A DNA stretch of 64,000 nt. It comes from Aurantimonas coralicida_A (GTDB taxonomy: Bacteria; Pseudomonadota; Alphaproteobacteria; Rhizobiales; Rhizobiaceae). A program made the translations under genes and the position numbers. Below the pieces are notes generated by a model. The model worked only from the letters and a program-made list of their open reading frames with translations. It was not told the DNA's origin and did not search any database. The stretch is taken from the NCBI RefSeq assembly GCF_036016755.1, contig NZ_JAYXIH010000006.1, positions 87,668 to 151,667 on the forward strand, read 5' to 3'. This document shows, piece by piece, positions 62,935-64,000 of this stretch (the first letter of the stretch is position 1; every line of letters starts with the position of its first letter).

Positions 62935-63843
62935 ATGTCCGATGCGCTTCCGATCAGGGCCGCAGACGTCAAGGTGCCGGAGGTAAATGTCCCGGACGCG
63001 GCGTTGCCGAAGGCCGGAAACAGGGCACTGAAGAAATTCCTTGCCAGCAAGGCGGCGATCTTCGGCGGCCTCGTCGTCCTTGTCTTCGTAGCCGTCGCGA
63101 TCCTCGCGCCGCTGATCGCCACCGACGACCCGTTGAAGACGAGCTTCCTGACGATCCGCAAGGCGCCATCGCTGGCCAATTATTTCGGTACCGACGAACT
63201 GGGGCGCGACGTCTTCAGCCGCATGGCCTTCGGCGCTCGGGCGTCGTTGCTGGCAGGCGTCGTGTCCGTGGCGATCGCGGTGATCGTCGGGGTGCCCTTG
63301 GGCATCCTTGCCGGCTTCTTCGGCGGCTGGACCGACATGGCGATCTCGCGGGTCGCCGACGCGCTCCTGTCGATCCCCTTCCTGATCCTCGCCATCGCGC
63401 TCGCCGCCTTCCTGGGACCGAGCCTCACCAATGCGATGATCGCTATCGGCTTCTCGCAGACGCCGATCTTCATCAGGTTGGCGCGCGCGCAAACGCTGTC
63501 GGTCAAGTCTGAGGACTATGTCGAGGGTGCCGAGGCGATCGGCTTGCCGAATCGGTGGATCCTGATCCGTTACGTCTTCCCGAACATCCTGCCGCCGCTG
63601 ATCGTCCAGGCGACGCTGACCATCGCGACCGCCATCATCGCCGAAGCCAGCCTGTCCTTCCTGGGGCTCGGCCAGCAGCCACCAGACCCGTCTTGGGGTT
63701 CGATGCTCAACACGGCGAAAAACTACATGGGCCAGGCGCCCTGGATGTCGATTTTCCCCGGCATCGCCATCTTCCTTCTTGTCCTGGGCTTCAATCTCCT
63801 CGGGGACGGTTTGCGGGACGCGCTCGATCCGCGTCAGAGCTGA
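62935..63843 (+). CDS. Opp/Dpp-type ABC transporter permease (DppC class)
   Basis: 302 residues, six membrane segments. DppC marks: YFGTDELGRDVFSRMAFGAR and EAA loop DYVEGAEAIGLPNRWILIRY, ending LGDGLRDALDPR. The N-terminal 35 residues are polar. It starts one base after the DppB-class stop (TGAC ATG) and completes the second importer. Confidence 0.9.
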   Translation: MSDALPIRAADVKVPEVNVPDAALPKAGNRALKKFLASKAAIFGGLVVLVFVAVAILAPLIATDDPLKTSFLTIRKAPSLANYFGTDELGRDVFSRMAFGARASLLAGVVSVAIAVIVGVPLGILAGFFGGWTDMAISRVADALLSIPFLILAIALAAFLGPSLTNAMIAIGFSQTPIFIRLARAQTLSVKSEDYVEGAEAIGLPNRWILIRYVFPNILPPLIVQATLTIATAIIAEASLSFLGLGQQPPDPSWGSMLNTAKNYMGQAPWMSIFPGIAIFLLVLGFNLLGDGLRDALDPRQS

Positions 63844-63852
63844 TCAGCCTTT

Positions 63853-63909
63853 ATACCAACCTGCGGTGATAGGAACCCATTCGACGGGACGATCGCCGCA
63901 GGTTGGTAT
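63853..63909. repeat. 18-bp inverted repeat with 21-base loop
   Basis: ATACCAACCTGCGGTGAT (63853-63870) with ATCGCCGCAGGTTGGTAT (63892-63909), one mismatch. No U-run follows. It lies between the transporter end and a new gene start and could be a terminator-like hairpin or an edge of a mobile element. A related GAACCC/GGGTTCCC pair occurs nearby at 63872-63957. Confidence 0.6.
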
Positions 63910-63989
63910 TAGAGCATCCGGCGAATAATTTGAATCGACGGGTTCCCATTTGATGTTCGGTTTGATTCTCTGTGAGCAGGAGGTGCTTC

Positions 63990-64000
63990 ATGGGAAAGGC
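63990..64000 (+). CDS. Start of a gene cut by the window end
   Basis: AGGAGG at 63978-63983, six bases, ATG 63990, then GGAAAGGC (Met-Gly-Lys). A strong ribosome-binding site supports a real gene. A transposase of the IS630 type often begins like this, but three codons prove nothing. Confidence 0.45.

Overview
The window is high-GC DNA, densely packed with short gaps and many 1-bp or 4-bp start/stop overlaps. It reads as an alphaproteobacterial chromosome, most likely from the order Hyphomicrobiales (Rhizobiales). Pointers to this are the marR / OmpR-type regulator / EnvZ-like kinase block next to ilvE, the BA14K-type small secreted protein, HWE/HisKA_2 kinases, a complete liu leucine-degradation set and a Tat-exported NosZ. 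The genus cannot be told from sequence alone. The assembly is a draft: one N at 62024 sits between two identical 97-bp copies, and two genes carry single-base shifts at G runs.

Layout. 1-12.9 kb is mainly housekeeping: the end of a sensor kinase, ubiK, a YbjN-like protein, proC, a CsaA-like tRNA-binding protein, marR-regulator-kinase (minus strand), ilvE, a SAM-dependent enzyme, an MBL-fold hydrolase, a BA14K protein, a cold-shock gene, a pyroglutamyl-peptidase-like gene with a methyltransferase, a fumarylacetoacetate-hydrolase-family enzyme and an SDR. 13-18.8 kb holds two small unknown ORFs and livKHMGF, a branched-chain amino acid/amide ABC importer. 19.1-22.9 kb is a stressosome-type operon: rsbR (frameshifted), rsbS, rsbT, an RsbT-like/PP2C fusion and an RsbT-like/HisKA_2 kinase fusion. 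23-32.4 kb holds an alcohol dehydrogenase and the leucine/isovalerate pathway (ivd, mccB, mccA, liuC), with a flavodoxin-like gene, an EamA transporter and a RelB/YafQ toxin-antitoxin pair inside it. 32.4-35.7 kb is the zinc regulon (znuA divergent from znuC-znuB-zur). 35.8-38.7 kb is a TRAP transporter. tRNA-Pro(CGG) follows at 38.8 kb.

39-49.9 kb is a denitrification segment: nosRZDFYLX, a divergent ferritin-like gene and one FNR/Nnr-type box between them. It is flanked by a norD 3' relic and a truncated ubiV-like relic. 49.9-63.8 kb is one long plus-strand locus: an AmiC-like amide sensor, an AmiR-like ANTAR antiterminator, two Opp/Dpp-type importers and an acetamidase/formamidase. A strong intrinsic terminator lies in the leader, so amide-responsive antitermination is the natural hypothesis. 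The window ends in an inverted repeat and the start of another gene, possibly a transposase.

The most interesting unit is the stressosome operon. Its last gene joins an RsbT-like switch domain to a HisKA_2 kinase, which could carry partner-switching signals into a phosphorelay (perhaps the PhyR-EcfG general stress response) instead of a sigma-B pathway.
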